Assembly (NCBI GenBank): GCA_002478865.1
Contig: DLJZ01000019.1
Location: 1 to 31,316, forward strand
DNA: 31,316 bases
DNA from: Hungatella sp. UBA7603
GTDB taxonomy: Bacteria; Bacillota; Clostridia; Lachnospirales; Lachnospiraceae
Direction of reading: 5' to 3'
Shown: piece after piece, positions 1 through 6,708 of the stretch
How positions within the stretch are numbered: position 1 is the first letter of the stretch
Layout of the letters: the number at the start of each line of letters is the position of its first letter
Position numbers and translations under genes: made by a program
The notes under the pieces: model-generated
The model's input: the letters and a program-made list of their open reading frames with translations, nothing else
Databases searched by the model: none
What the model was told of the DNA's origin: nothing

Positions 1-575
1 CCGGCCCAACGGGTCCAACAGGAGCCACCGGCCCGACGGGCCCAACAGGAGATACCGGTCCAACCGGCCCAACGGGAGATACTGGCCCGACCGGTCCGAC
101 AGGGCCAACTGGTGCGGCAGGAGCCGCAGGCTTGTTAGGTCCGACTGGAGCAACAGGAGCCACCGGTCCAGTAGTTACCAGTGATAGTATGTCGGCAAAT
201 AACACGACTTCAGCAATTATTGCTGTAGTATTGGGAGGTACCCCAATCCCATTACCAGATAATCAGAACCTTAATACGTTTACTGTAGATGGTACGGATA
301 CTGTATTTACTGTACCAACAACAGGAGAATATTTGATAAACTATGCTGTAGCTACAACAGTAGCCCTTCTGGTATCTTCACGGGTATTACAGAATGGCGC
401 GCCTATAGCTGCTTCTGTAATTACACCTGTGGTTGCTGAAAACGTATTAACTACAGGATTTATTGTTCCTTTAACTGCAGGCGATACACTTACCTTACAG
501 TTGTTCGGACTGATTGGTGCTGCAACCCTTCTTGGAGGCTCTAGCACTTATATGACAGTTGTTCGAGTAATTTAA
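1..575 (+). CDS. Collagen-like exosporium-type glycoprotein, C-terminal part (partial)
   Basis: The reading frame is open from base 3 and the gene starts left of the window. The first 55 or so codons are Gly-X-Y triplets, mainly GPT, GAT and GDT, the collagen-like pattern of BclA-type spore-surface filaments. About 135 residues without triplets follow. They are rich in Val, Thr, Leu and Ala, contain a TVPTTGEY segment and end TYMTVVRVI, as in the C1q/TNF-like C-terminal trimer domain of BclA relatives. Family knowledge says such proteins trimerise on the exosporium and that their threonines are often O-glycosylated. The glycosyltransferase cassette about 6 kb downstream could serve this, but that link is inference. 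The triplet DNA is repetitive and GC-rich, while the C-terminal domain is AT-rich. A hairpin follows the stop codon. Confidence 0.85.
   Translation, partial: GPTGPTGATGPTGPTGDTGPTGPTGDTGPTGPTGPTGAAGAAGLLGPTGATGATGPVVTSDSMSANNTTSAIIAVVLGGTPIPLPDNQNLNTFTVDGTDTVFTVPTTGEYLINYAVATTVALLVSSRVLQNGAPIAASVITPVVAENVLTTGFIVPLTAGDTLTLQLFGLIGAATLLGGSSTYMTVVRVI
3..170 (+). repeat. Gly-X-Y collagen-like coding repeat
   Basis: Nine-base units of the type GGNCCNACN are repeated in tandem with GGAGAYACY and GGAGCCACC variants. They encode GPT, GDT and GAT triplets. Such arrays change length by slippage, so the true copy number left of the window is unknown. Confidence 0.85.
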
Positions 576-598
576 TATCATCTTACTTTGATTCAAAT

Positions 599-632
599 CC
601 CCTCCCATTTTGTGGGAGGGGGTAATATTTTG
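599..632 (+). terminator. Hairpin terminator after the collagen-like gene
   Basis: CCCCTCCCA (599-607) pairs perfectly with TGGGAGGGG (613-621) across a 5-nt loop. The following GTAATATTTT is only moderately T-rich, so termination may be incomplete. It lies 24 bp after the stop codon. Confidence 0.7.
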
Positions 633-680
633 ATTGAAAAGATGAGAGATAAGTATACTCTTAATATGGGAAGGCAAATT

Positions 681-709
681 TTGCAATAACAGAAAAGAGA
701 TGCTATAAT
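681..709 (+). promoter_or_regulatory. Promoter for the leader peptide and MFS pump
   Basis: A -35-like TTGCAA (681-686) and a perfect -10 TATAAT (704-709) are separated by 17 bp. Transcription would begin near 716, about 37 nt before the leader-peptide start and 190 nt before the pump gene. Confidence 0.65.
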
Positions 710-752
710 AGAAAGGTATTTAGATACGAGAATGTAAAGAGAGGTAATGTGT

Positions 753-845
753 ATGAATCTACTTCCTAAGATGATTATAATGAGTGTATATTTCTGTACA
801 AGGTCTGATCAATGGACGAGGCTTGTACAGAATGTATTGATTTAA
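753..845 (+). CDS. Leader peptide of the MFS attenuator
   Basis: This is a 30-codon frame starting at ATG 753, with GAGG at 741-744 as ribosome site (8-nt spacing), and ending at TAA 843-845. It begins MNLLPKMIIM and contains YFCTRSDQW near its middle. It matches no enzyme family that I recognise. Its codons cover both arms of the 792-832 inverted repeat, so ribosome position on it would decide which RNA hairpins form. That is the classic arrangement of leader peptides upstream of inducible resistance genes, where antibiotic-stalled ribosomes release expression. The function is inferred from the layout, not from sequence identity. Confidence 0.6.
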   Translation: MNLLPKMIIMSVYFCTRSDQWTRLVQNVLI

Positions 846-900
846 ACATATCTCGTCCGCATTGGATCTTGTACTTATAAGACGAAACACTTATAAGGAG
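792..900 (+). promoter_or_regulatory. Attenuator with competing hairpins and a masked ribosome site
   Basis: TTCTGTACAAG (792-802) pairs perfectly with CTTGTACAGAA (822-832). Its GTACAAG part (796-802) can instead pair with CTTGTAC (868-874). The loop segment CAATGGACGAG (810-820) can pair with CTCGTCC-GC-ATTG (852-864), with only a two-base bulge. CTTATAAG occurs at 874-881 and again at 890-897. It is self-complementary, so the two copies form a hairpin whose 3' arm overlaps the AAGGAG ribosome site (895-900) of the pump gene at 909. These are mutually exclusive structures, as expected for ribosome-controlled attenuation. Confidence 0.65.
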
Positions 901-908
901 AGAGAACA

Positions 909-2231
909 ATGGAAAAAAACAAACATTATATTATTTTTTGGCTGGGACAGTCAGTGTCGCAGCTTGGTAGTGCTATGACAGCATTTGCTCTAACTATTTG
1001 GGCCTATCAAAGAACACAGTCTGCCATGACAGTTTCACTTATGACATTTTGTTCCTACGTCCCATACATACTTGTCAGCATTTTCGTAGGCGGTTTCATA
1101 GACAGGCATTCTAAAAAAATGATTCTCATAATTTCTGATTCTGTAGCAGCCTTATTAACGGTAGGAGTATTCATTCAAATAACCCGAAATAATCTGTCTA
1201 TAGAACAAATTTACGTAGTAAATGCAATCATTGGTTTTGCTAATGCATTTCAATCTCCTGCAGCCTCAGTGGTTACAGGAACACTTATACCAGACGGTCA
1301 GTATAAAAAAGCAAGCGGATTACAGTCCTTTTCAAGTAATCTCACTATGGTTGTGTCTCCGATGTTAGCTGGTATGATTACAGGTTTTGCAGGACTTCCC
1401 TTTGTTTTGGTTGCTGACTTATTGTCGTTTTTGTTTTGTATCGTAACATTGGTTACGATTAAAACAGATCCTCTGATATCCAATGATGAGGTCAAGAAGA
1501 ACAATAATAAAAAATCTGGCAATCTAAAGGATAGCATTTTATTTTTAAAAAATGAAAAAGGGCTATTATATATTATGATAAGCTTGGCTATCATAAATTT
1601 CTTTTCCAGACTTACCTATGAGAATATTCTATCACCCATGATTTTAAGCAGAAGTGGAAATGATATCAAAGCACTTTCTGTAGTAAGCGGAGTTTTGGGC
1701 GCAGGAGGTATTATCGGAGGTATCATGGTTTTAGGAGGGAGAGGAAAATCAAACCCTTTAAAGCTTCTATATGTATCAGCAGGATTATCCTTCCTGTTTG
1801 GGGATCTTACGATGGGAGTTGGGCAAAATCTTTCCGTATGGCTTTTGGCAGGTATTGCAGCAAGTGTCCCGATTCCATTTGTAATGGCAGGTCAGACCAT
1901 GATTTTATACAAATTTATCCCTCAAAACATGCAAGGAAGTATCTTCGCACTGCGCAATGCCATTCATTCTTCCACCATTCCTTTAGGAATATTATTAGGA
2001 GGCTATTTGGCTGATTATGTATTTGAACCATTTATGGAATCGGATCATCTCATAGCAGATTTATTAAAAAATGTGGTGGGGAGCGGAGCTGGAAGTGGAA
2101 TGGCAGTGATGTTTTTGTGTACTGGCATCTTGGGATCGATTTCCTGTATTGTTGGATATAAAAATAATCATATCAGGAGATTAGCAGATCGACTGGAGGT
2201 AGATGGAGAGATGGGCAGCCATACTTTGTAA
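909..2231 (+). CDS. MFS efflux transporter, Mef-like family
   Basis: The 440-residue protein is hydrophobic with about 12 predicted membrane segments. It begins IFWLGQSVSQLGSAMTAFAL and has the MFS loop signature GGFIDRHSKKMI between helices 2 and 3. The pattern (short N-terminus, WxGQ-S, TxSAM, DRHxKK) resembles the macrolide-efflux (Mef) and enterobactin-exporter-like branch of the MFS, which exports drugs or small amphiphiles by proton antiport. The start is ATG 909, with AAGGAG 8 nt upstream, and that site is half buried in a hairpin. The upstream leader peptide and competing stems suggest induction by a ribosome-targeting antibiotic. The substrate cannot be read from the sequence. No resistance partner gene such as an ABC-F protein or methylase lies beside it. 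Confidence 0.85.
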   Translation: MEKNKHYIIFWLGQSVSQLGSAMTAFALTIWAYQRTQSAMTVSLMTFCSYVPYILVSIFVGGFIDRHSKKMILIISDSVAALLTVGVFIQITRNNLSIEQIYVVNAIIGFANAFQSPAASVVTGTLIPDGQYKKASGLQSFSSNLTMVVSPMLAGMITGFAGLPFVLVADLLSFLFCIVTLVTIKTDPLISNDEVKKNNNKKSGNLKDSILFLKNEKGLLYIMISLAIINFFSRLTYENILSPMILSRSGNDIKALSVVSGVLGAGGIIGGIMVLGGRGKSNPLKLLYVSAGLSFLFGDLTMGVGQNLSVWLLAGIAASVPIPFVMAGQTMILYKFIPQNMQGSIFALRNAIHSSTIPLGILLGGYLADYVFEPFMESDHLIADLLKNVVGSGAGSGMAVMFLCTGILGSISCIVGYKNNHIRRLADRLEVDGEMGSHTL

Positions 2232-2274
2232 GTATATTTGATTTGTTTTCGTGTAGTTAATGTTAAATATTCGT

Positions 2275-2311
2275 TATAATTACTGGTAATCCCATTTGTA
2301 ACATGTTACAA
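2275..2311 (+). promoter_or_regulatory. Promoter -10 and 16-bp palindromic operator candidate
   Basis: TATAAT lies at 2275-2280, with no convincing -35. The perfect palindrome TTGTAACATGTTACAA is at 2296-2311, covering roughly +9 to +24 of a transcript from this promoter. That placement suits a dimeric repressor. No regulator gene is adjacent. Confidence 0.45.
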
Positions 2312-2364
2312 TTGCAGAAATAAGCAAGGGTAAAACGGAAACTGTAATGGGGGGCTGGATAAAT

Positions 2365-3345
2365 ATGAAACGATATTTATATGTTATAATGTTATTTGCA
2401 TTCATAAGCGTTTCAATTGTATTTCAAAATAAGTATTTTCATATGCAGAAGGCACTCATTCTGGAAACTGAGCAGACCCCTCATACAGTATTAACTAGTT
2501 CGGCTGATACTAAGGTTTCGTTATCAAATCGTGAGATAACGGAGCCTGATCAGGCAGTCAATGGACAACCGGTTCAAGGGTCTCTAATTAATTCAACAGG
2601 CATTACCCTGGAAGAACGATTTAATACTCCTGTTGGTTATCAAAGACTGGAAAAACCTGTGGGAAGCCTTCAGGGATATCTAAGAAAGTATGAATTGAAA
2701 CCGGATAAAAGCCCAGTGCTTTTATATGATGGCAGTAAGAAAAGGAATCAGGAAGCTCACGCTGCGGTTTTTTCTATGCCATTAGTGACAGGAGACTTAC
2801 AGCAGTGTGCGGACAGCATAATACGTATGTATGGAGAATATCTACGGTCTGTAGGTGCATATGATTCAATCGCTTTTCATTTAACCAATGGATTTTTAAT
2901 GGATTACTCCTCTTGGAAAGATGGAAAGCGTTTGACTGTGGAAGGTAACAAGGTCTCGTGGGAGAAACGGGAAGCCTTTAATGACTCTGATGAAAGCTTT
3001 TTAAAGTATCTACGGCAGGTAATGATTTATGCAGGGACCATCTCACTTGAAAAAGAGTGCAGCAGTGCTGAGTTAAATCAGATATTATCTGGCGATTTGC
3101 TGATCCGCGGAGGTAGTCCGGGCCACTGCGTAATGGTGGTGGATGTTGCAGAGGATGCGGCAGGAAACCGTTGCTTTCTTCTAGCCCAGGGATACATGCC
3201 AGCACAAGAATTTCAGATACTCAACAATCCCCTTCATAAGGAGGATCCATGGTATTACGTTTCAGAAATACAAAATTCTATCAATACACCAGAGTATGAA
3301 TTTAATGTGGGTAATTTAAAACGGTGGAAAGCGTTTATACAATAG
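2365..3345 (+). CDS. DUF4846 family protein, membrane-anchored
   Basis: The protein has 326 residues when started at ATG 2365, which follows a G-rich ribosome site (2348-2353). ATG 2347 would add six residues. One hydrophobic segment (about residues 3-20) acts as a signal anchor or uncleaved signal, followed by a low-complexity linker to about residue 75. The rest matches the DUF4846 pattern: ERFNTPVGYQRL, YLRKYELKPDKSPVLLYDG, LQQCADSIIRMYGEYL, YAGTISLEKE, GDLLIRGGSPGHCVMVVDVAED and LLAQGYMPAQEFQILNN. The conserved GGSPGHxVMVVD and AQGYMPAQ blocks hint at an enzymatic fold, but no activity is established that I know of. It acts outside the membrane. It stands alone, with its own promoter and a palindromic operator candidate. 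Confidence 0.85.
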   Translation: MKRYLYVIMLFAFISVSIVFQNKYFHMQKALILETEQTPHTVLTSSADTKVSLSNREITEPDQAVNGQPVQGSLINSTGITLEERFNTPVGYQRLEKPVGSLQGYLRKYELKPDKSPVLLYDGSKKRNQEAHAAVFSMPLVTGDLQQCADSIIRMYGEYLRSVGAYDSIAFHLTNGFLMDYSSWKDGKRLTVEGNKVSWEKREAFNDSDESFLKYLRQVMIYAGTISLEKECSSAELNQILSGDLLIRGGSPGHCVMVVDVAEDAAGNRCFLLAQGYMPAQEFQILNNPLHKEDPWYYVSEIQNSINTPEYEFNVGNLKRWKAFIQ

Positions 3346-3752
3346 TGGAAGCGTTGTAGAAGGTCATTCAAAGAAGCGGCATTTTAATTTTGAATTAGCT
3401 GATGGCGGGCTGATCAATAGTATGAAATGAAACGAGATTTGTAGAAGAGAAGTCAAAGTAAATTGTATTAATTAGAGCTACTATAGTTTTAGATAGATTA
3501 GAATGAATGCGTAGAGAGTTCCATAACATGTAGATGAATGGGCGCTTCCTACGCATTATTTATTGTAAAAGTAATATTTGGTTCATATATTTGAAGATAC
3601 CTACATGAACGGTGATAGTGATGTCTTGTATTTTGTAACTATAAATATGAATAGGATTCATTGCATTGCTATATTAAAATTTGATTCATCTATATCAGTG
3701 TTTTAGTTTATCTGTAATTGAATAAAAACAATTATTTATAGATCTATTTCAA
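3346..3752. other. Intergenic stretch between convergent genes
   Basis: This is about 400 bp of AT-rich sequence without a plausible gene. The only structure I see is an inverted repeat, AATGCGTAG (3506-3514) and CTACGCATT (3549-3557), with a 34-nt loop and a T-rich flank. It may terminate transcripts from the DUF4846 side. Confidence 0.5.
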
Positions 3753-4418
3753 TCATATAACATTGTTTAATACGAGAATTACCATGGCTATTGTCACTAG
3801 AACGACTCCTATAATAAGTGTCATACCCAAACTTAATTTTCCAGTATTATTATTCTCTGATTGAAAAGTCAAAAGGTTTGATTTTCTCAGTGTTGTGACA
3901 AGTGGTTTGTAAATAAGCAAAGTCAGAACCGTATTAATCCCACTTTTTAAGAGATTAAATGGTATGATCGCCGGAAGTAAAAGCTTTACCACAGCTTCTC
4001 TGGGATAACCCATATAAATTGGTGTAATTAGGTAATTCCATAAGACCATAATCACTGTCATGAGCAAACAACCGATCACCATACCTACAAACGCACCAGA
4101 CATGGAATGGCGCTTCTTATAAAGATAAGCGGCTGGGCAGACAAAAGCAACCGTGGACAGAATGTTCATAATCAGACCAATAATTCCAGTGCTGCTGATT
4201 GTAACCAACTCTATAAAGGAAACGATAACGGAAATCAGCACCGCAGACATCGGACCGAAAATAAATCCTCCGGTCAAAATAATAACATCCTTTGGCTCGT
4301 ACTCCAAAAAAGGTGCTACCGGGACAATGGGGATTCTGATGGTAAGGACAGCCACGAAAGCCAACGCACAGAGCATGGCCATAATAGTTAATTTACTGGT
4401 TCTTTTGTTTAAATTCAT
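3753..4418 (-). CDS. ribU: Riboflavin ECF transporter substrate-binding subunit (RibU type)
   Basis: The protein has 221 residues, started at the ATG complementary to 4416-4418, because AGGAGG lies just upstream on the minus strand. A 10-residue extension upstream is possible but overlaps that site. It has about six hydrophobic helices and the RibU-like N-terminal block with PFLEYEPKDVIILTGGFIFGP, followed by LNIL and NYLITPIYMGYPREAV. The C-terminus carries an extra hydrophobic tail (GMTLIIGVVLVTIAMVILVL). The subunit captures riboflavin at the outer face and works with a shared energising module (EcfA, EcfA', EcfT) encoded elsewhere. The FMN riboswitch directly upstream confirms the substrate. 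It is transcribed towards the DUF4846 gene. Confidence 0.93.
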   Translation of the reverse strand: MNLNKRTSKLTIMAMLCALAFVAVLTIRIPIVPVAPFLEYEPKDVIILTGGFIFGPMSAVLISVIVSFIELVTISSTGIIGLIMNILSTVAFVCPAAYLYKKRHSMSGAFVGMVIGCLLMTVIMVLWNYLITPIYMGYPREAVVKLLLPAIIPFNLLKSGINTVLTLLIYKPLVTTLRKSNLLTFQSENNNTGKLSLGMTLIIGVVLVTIAMVILVLNNVI

Positions 4419-4443
4419 AATACAATCCTCCTGAAAATAAAGT

Positions 4444-4472
4444 AACACCTGAAAGTGTGCCCTTCAGGTGTT
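4444..4472 (-). terminator. Riboswitch-controlled hairpin before ribU
   Basis: AACACCTGAA and TTCAGGTGTT form a perfect 10-bp stem with a 9-nt loop between the FMN aptamer and the ribU ribosome site. On the minus strand the stem is followed by a moderately T-rich run (ACTTTATTTTC). It is the likely expression platform, folding as a terminator when FMN is bound. Confidence 0.7.
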
Positions 4473-4506
4473 AATAATAGACAGGTGTATTAGTCCTATT
4501 TAACAC

Positions 4507-4614
4507 ATCTTCTTTCATCCAGACTTTACTGTCGGTATTGGAGTTACACCAATTCTGCGTGATACACGCTCGCGGACTTTACCGCCGGTCGGGAATTTCA
4601 CCCTGCCCTGAAGA
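4507..4614 (-). promoter_or_regulatory. FMN riboswitch (RFN element)
   Basis: Read on the minus strand, the element has the RFN signature blocks in order: CTTCAGGGCAGGGTGAAATT, CCCGACCGGCGGTA, AGTCCGCGAGC, GGTGTAACTCCAATACCGAC, AGTAAAGTCTGGATGAAAGA and AGAT. It lies directly upstream of ribU and should shut the gene off when FMN is plentiful. Confidence 0.97.
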
Positions 4615-4675
4615 CAACTATATGCAAATGTTCTGGATACATTATACCACCGATTAAAAAAATTGCAATATGTAG

Positions 4676-4704
4676 TTGATTTTTTTTTAGTGGTTTGCTA
4701 TAAT
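4676..4704 (+). promoter_or_regulatory. tRNA-Ala promoter
   Basis: TTGATT (4676-4681) and TATAAT (4699-4704) are 17 bp apart and end 9 bp before the tRNA. It diverges from the ribU riboswitch transcript. Confidence 0.8.
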
Positions 4705-4713
4705 AGCCGACAT

Positions 4714-4856
<143 letters not shown>

Positions 4857-4866
4857 AGTCAAGAGC

Positions 4867-4905
4867 AAAAAGGTACATTTTCAGTTTTGAGAATGTACCT
4901 TTTTT
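4867..4905. terminator. Bidirectional intrinsic terminator
   Basis: AAAAAGGTACATTTTCA and TGAGAATGTACCTTTTTT form a long stem around a 4-nt loop, flanked by A and T tracts on both sides. It can stop the tRNA transcript and anything arriving from the decayed IS on the minus strand. Confidence 0.8.
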
Positions 4906-4941
4906 GCCCCTAATCGTACATAACAAGGGGCATTATCGAGG

Positions 4942-5745
4942 TGGACCTAGGTCAATACCTTGGACACAAAAAGTCGAACTTTTTTTATGCGGCTTGGATA
5001 GCTTTGTCCTCTATCTGTTGAGGCGTTTTGTATCTGAGGGCACTATGAATCCTTTTTCTGTTATACCATGATTCAATATATTCAAAGATGGCTTTATTAG
5101 CCTCATTTAAATCTTTATATATATTCAAATATATTTCTTCCTTTTTTATGACGGAATGAAAGGTTTCTATGCATGCATTGTCATGGGGATTTCCTTCTCT
5201 GCTAAAAGAATGCTTCATACCATTTTGATAAGTAGTTTTCAAAATGGTCACTGGTATACTGACTTCCTAAATCGCTATGCAGGATAATTACATTCAAATT
5301 ATCTGTATTAAGTGTCGCATTTTTTCAGCCTGTAGTGCAAGTTCTGCTGTCATATGTTTACCATATGCATAACCAATAATTTTTCTGTTATTGAGATCCA
5401 TAACGGACGCAAGGTATATCCAGCCTTTTTTTAGAACATGAATGTAAGTAATATCTGTTAACCACTTTTCATTAATTGTTGTAGTAGAAAAATCTCTTTT
5501 TTATATATTTCCTTTATTATCAAGTACTTTCTCATGATTGGCCTTATGGTTATATTTTTTTACCACCACAGAACGGATGCCTAGTAATTTCATATGTCTT
5601 TGAACACGCTTGATACTACAAGTGATTCCCCAGTCATTAAGCACTCTGCAAAGTTTGTCAGCACCATATCTCTTCATATTGTCAAGGGAACTATTTATAG
5701 AAAAGTAAATACCTATCAAAAAGGTTTCTTATATCATATATTTTT
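4942..5745 (-). mobile_element. Decayed IS3-family insertion sequence, 5' end missing
   Basis: The boundary at 4942 is set by a terminal-repeat-like sequence starting TGGACCTAGGTCAATACC and ending TTGGACAC. It resembles the end of the second IS3 remnant, which starts TGGATCGGTTACAATTAAC. The transposase lies inside on the minus strand. No orfA and no second terminal repeat can be found, so the far end near 5745 is approximate. Some 800 bp remain of an element that is usually 1.2-1.5 kb. Confidence 0.7.
4985..5719 (-). pseudogene. IS3-family transposase orfB remnant, frameshifted
   Basis: On the minus strand, 5719-5501 encodes the helix-turn-helix part (YGADKLCRVLNDWGITCSIK, KLLGIRS). The frame then breaks near 5500. 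The next segment carries the first DDE residue in WLTDITYIHVLKKGWIYLASVMD, with NRKIIGYAYG. A second break follows, with HSDLGSQYTS holding the second Asp, and 5251-4985 ends with GNPHDNACIETFHSVIKKE (catalytic Glu) and WYNRKRIHSALRY. All three DDE blocks survive, but at least two frameshifts and the missing N-terminus make it inactive. Confidence 0.9.
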
Positions 5746-5841
5746 TCTGTATTAATAGATATAGACATTAAGATCCAAAGCGATGAATCTGATGAGAAAA
5801 GTTAAAATTGTCAAAGAGGAATAGTGATTTTGGTATCAAAC

Positions 5842-5870
5842 TTGACATTATATTGGATTGGTGATATATT
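5842..5870 (+). promoter_or_regulatory. Consensus sigma-A promoter of the CIRCE unit
   Basis: A perfect TTGACA (5842-5847), a 17-bp spacer and TATATT (5865-5870). It is the best-scoring promoter by eye in the island. The start point would fall at about 5877, at the first base of the CIRCE operator. Confidence 0.8.
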
Positions 5871-5876
5871 AGATAT

Positions 5877-5962
5877 GTCAGCACTCTCTAATTTCGAGTG
5901 CTAACAAAATACAAATAAATAGAGCTAATAAAAGTCACTTTGTATAAAAAGTGGCTTTTTTT
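5877..5962 (+). ncRNA. Candidate short heat-regulated RNA
   Basis: A transcript from the CIRCE promoter would start near 5877 and meet an intrinsic terminator ending near 5962, giving about 85 nt. No ATG with a ribosome site lies inside. The RNA would carry the CIRCE hairpin at its 5' end and the terminator hairpin at its 3' end. It may be a real small RNA or the leftover of a chaperone promoter after a rearrangement. Expression is inferred only from the signals. Confidence 0.4.
5878..5904 (+). promoter_or_regulatory. CIRCE operator (HrcA binding site)
   Basis: TCAGCACTC (5878-5886), nine bases, then GAGTGCTAA (5896-5904). This matches the CIRCE consensus TTAGCACTC-N9-GAGTGCTAA at 17 of 18 arm positions with the exact spacer length. 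CIRCE normally controls groESL or hrcA-grpE-dnaK, but no chaperone gene follows here. Confidence 0.85.
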
Positions 5963-5964
5963 TT
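5930..5964 (+). terminator. Intrinsic terminator after the CIRCE promoter
   Basis: GTCACTTT (5934-5941) pairs with AAAGTGGC (5948-5955), including one T-G pair, followed by nine T residues. The AAAA before it can extend the stem. Confidence 0.85.
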
Positions 5965-5989
5965 ATTTGTGGGGCTTTAGTCTATTGAA

Positions 5990-6026
5990 CCTGGGTGAGT
6001 TTCTCTTTAGGAGAAACAAACCCAGG
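5990..6026 (+). other. Strong interrupted hairpin
   Basis: CCTGGGT-GA-GTTTCTC pairs with GAGAAAC-AA-ACCCAGG: two 7-bp helices around a symmetric GA/AA internal loop, with a 5-nt TTTAG terminal loop. No T run follows, so it is not a terminator. It looks like a structured RNA element or the subterminal hairpin of a mobile element. Confidence 0.5.
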
Positions 6027-6566
6027 TAAAAACAACAACCGTTATGCGTGTGAGCCGGGGTGTCATACAAAAAATCAAATCACCTTTTCGTTATAATAGA
6101 GGTGTCTGATGCAATATCGGATCCGTTACAATGATTCCCAGGATGACAAGTTCCTTTTTATGTTTTCCGTGTCCCATAATTATTACGGCTTGCTTGGTGC
6201 TACCCACACTTGGTATAAAATATTATTCTCCATAAGAAGACACTGATTGTCCTTTCGTTAATTAATTGTATGGTATATGACCTTATAAATTAGCGATATC
6301 GAGAAGATGTACTTTTAGAAACATGCAAAAGTGCCAAAACATCTCAGGGTTCAAGTGAAATTGGCAGAGTCAATCAAGACAAATTGATGAAATTGGTGGA
6401 ACAGAGGATATTGGACAGAGGGGATTAAAATTAATTAGACAATGACGAAACACAGGGGAGTCTAGAGTGCATAAGGCACTTTGTTCTATATTTTGTAATA
6501 CTATCACAATTTCAATAAATTGAATTTTATCTAAAAAAATGAATGAAAGAAAAAGAGGTGATTTAA

Positions 6567-6680
6567 ATGGGAGATAAAAATCCAAAGAAGCTGCTAAAGA
6601 AGAAAAAAGTTAAGAAAGATTCTGTACATCTGGAAGTTGCAGTAGAAACAGTTGCAGCAAATAAAACAAAGAAAAAATAA
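6567..6680 (+). CDS. Small lysine-rich protein (37 aa)
   Basis: Starts at ATG 6567 with AGAGGTG six bases upstream, a very strong ribosome site. The product begins MGDKNPKKLLKKKKVKKDS and ends NKTKKK, with 15 lysines in 37 residues and a short acidic-hydrophobic middle (HLEVAVETVAA). Short MGDK-start lysine-rich proteins of unknown function occur in many bacteria, and it may bind nucleic acid or be structural. It ends 28 nt before the preferred glycosyltransferase start and is probably cotranscribed with it. The good ribosome site and a coding-like start argue that it is real. Confidence 0.65.
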   Translation: MGDKNPKKLLKKKKVKKDSVHLEVAVETVAANKTKKK

Positions 6681-6708
6681 TAAAATAAAAGGAAAGCGAG
6701 ATACTTAT

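Larger units (their letters stand above)
5746..6566 (+). other. Long gene-free stretch in the island
   Basis: About 820 bp without a credible protein gene. It holds a CIRCE-controlled promoter with a nearby terminator (5842-5964), a strong interrupted hairpin (5990-6026) and a sequence at 6119 (GGATCCGTTACAATGATTCC) that looks like the IS end at 11120. The last part may be another IS relic. I could not assign the region 6130-6540. Confidence 0.5.

Noticed and set aside
3..170. Tandem repeats that could be read as a CRISPR or satellite array
   Set aside because: The repeats are in frame, encode Gly-X-Y triplets and have no unique spacers.
4107..4434. Plus-strand open frames opposite ribU
   Set aside because: They are antisense to a clear RibU gene, lack ribosome sites and have no family resemblance.
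5990..6026. Reading the interrupted hairpin as a terminator
   Set aside because: No T run follows, and a true terminator already lies 30 bp upstream.
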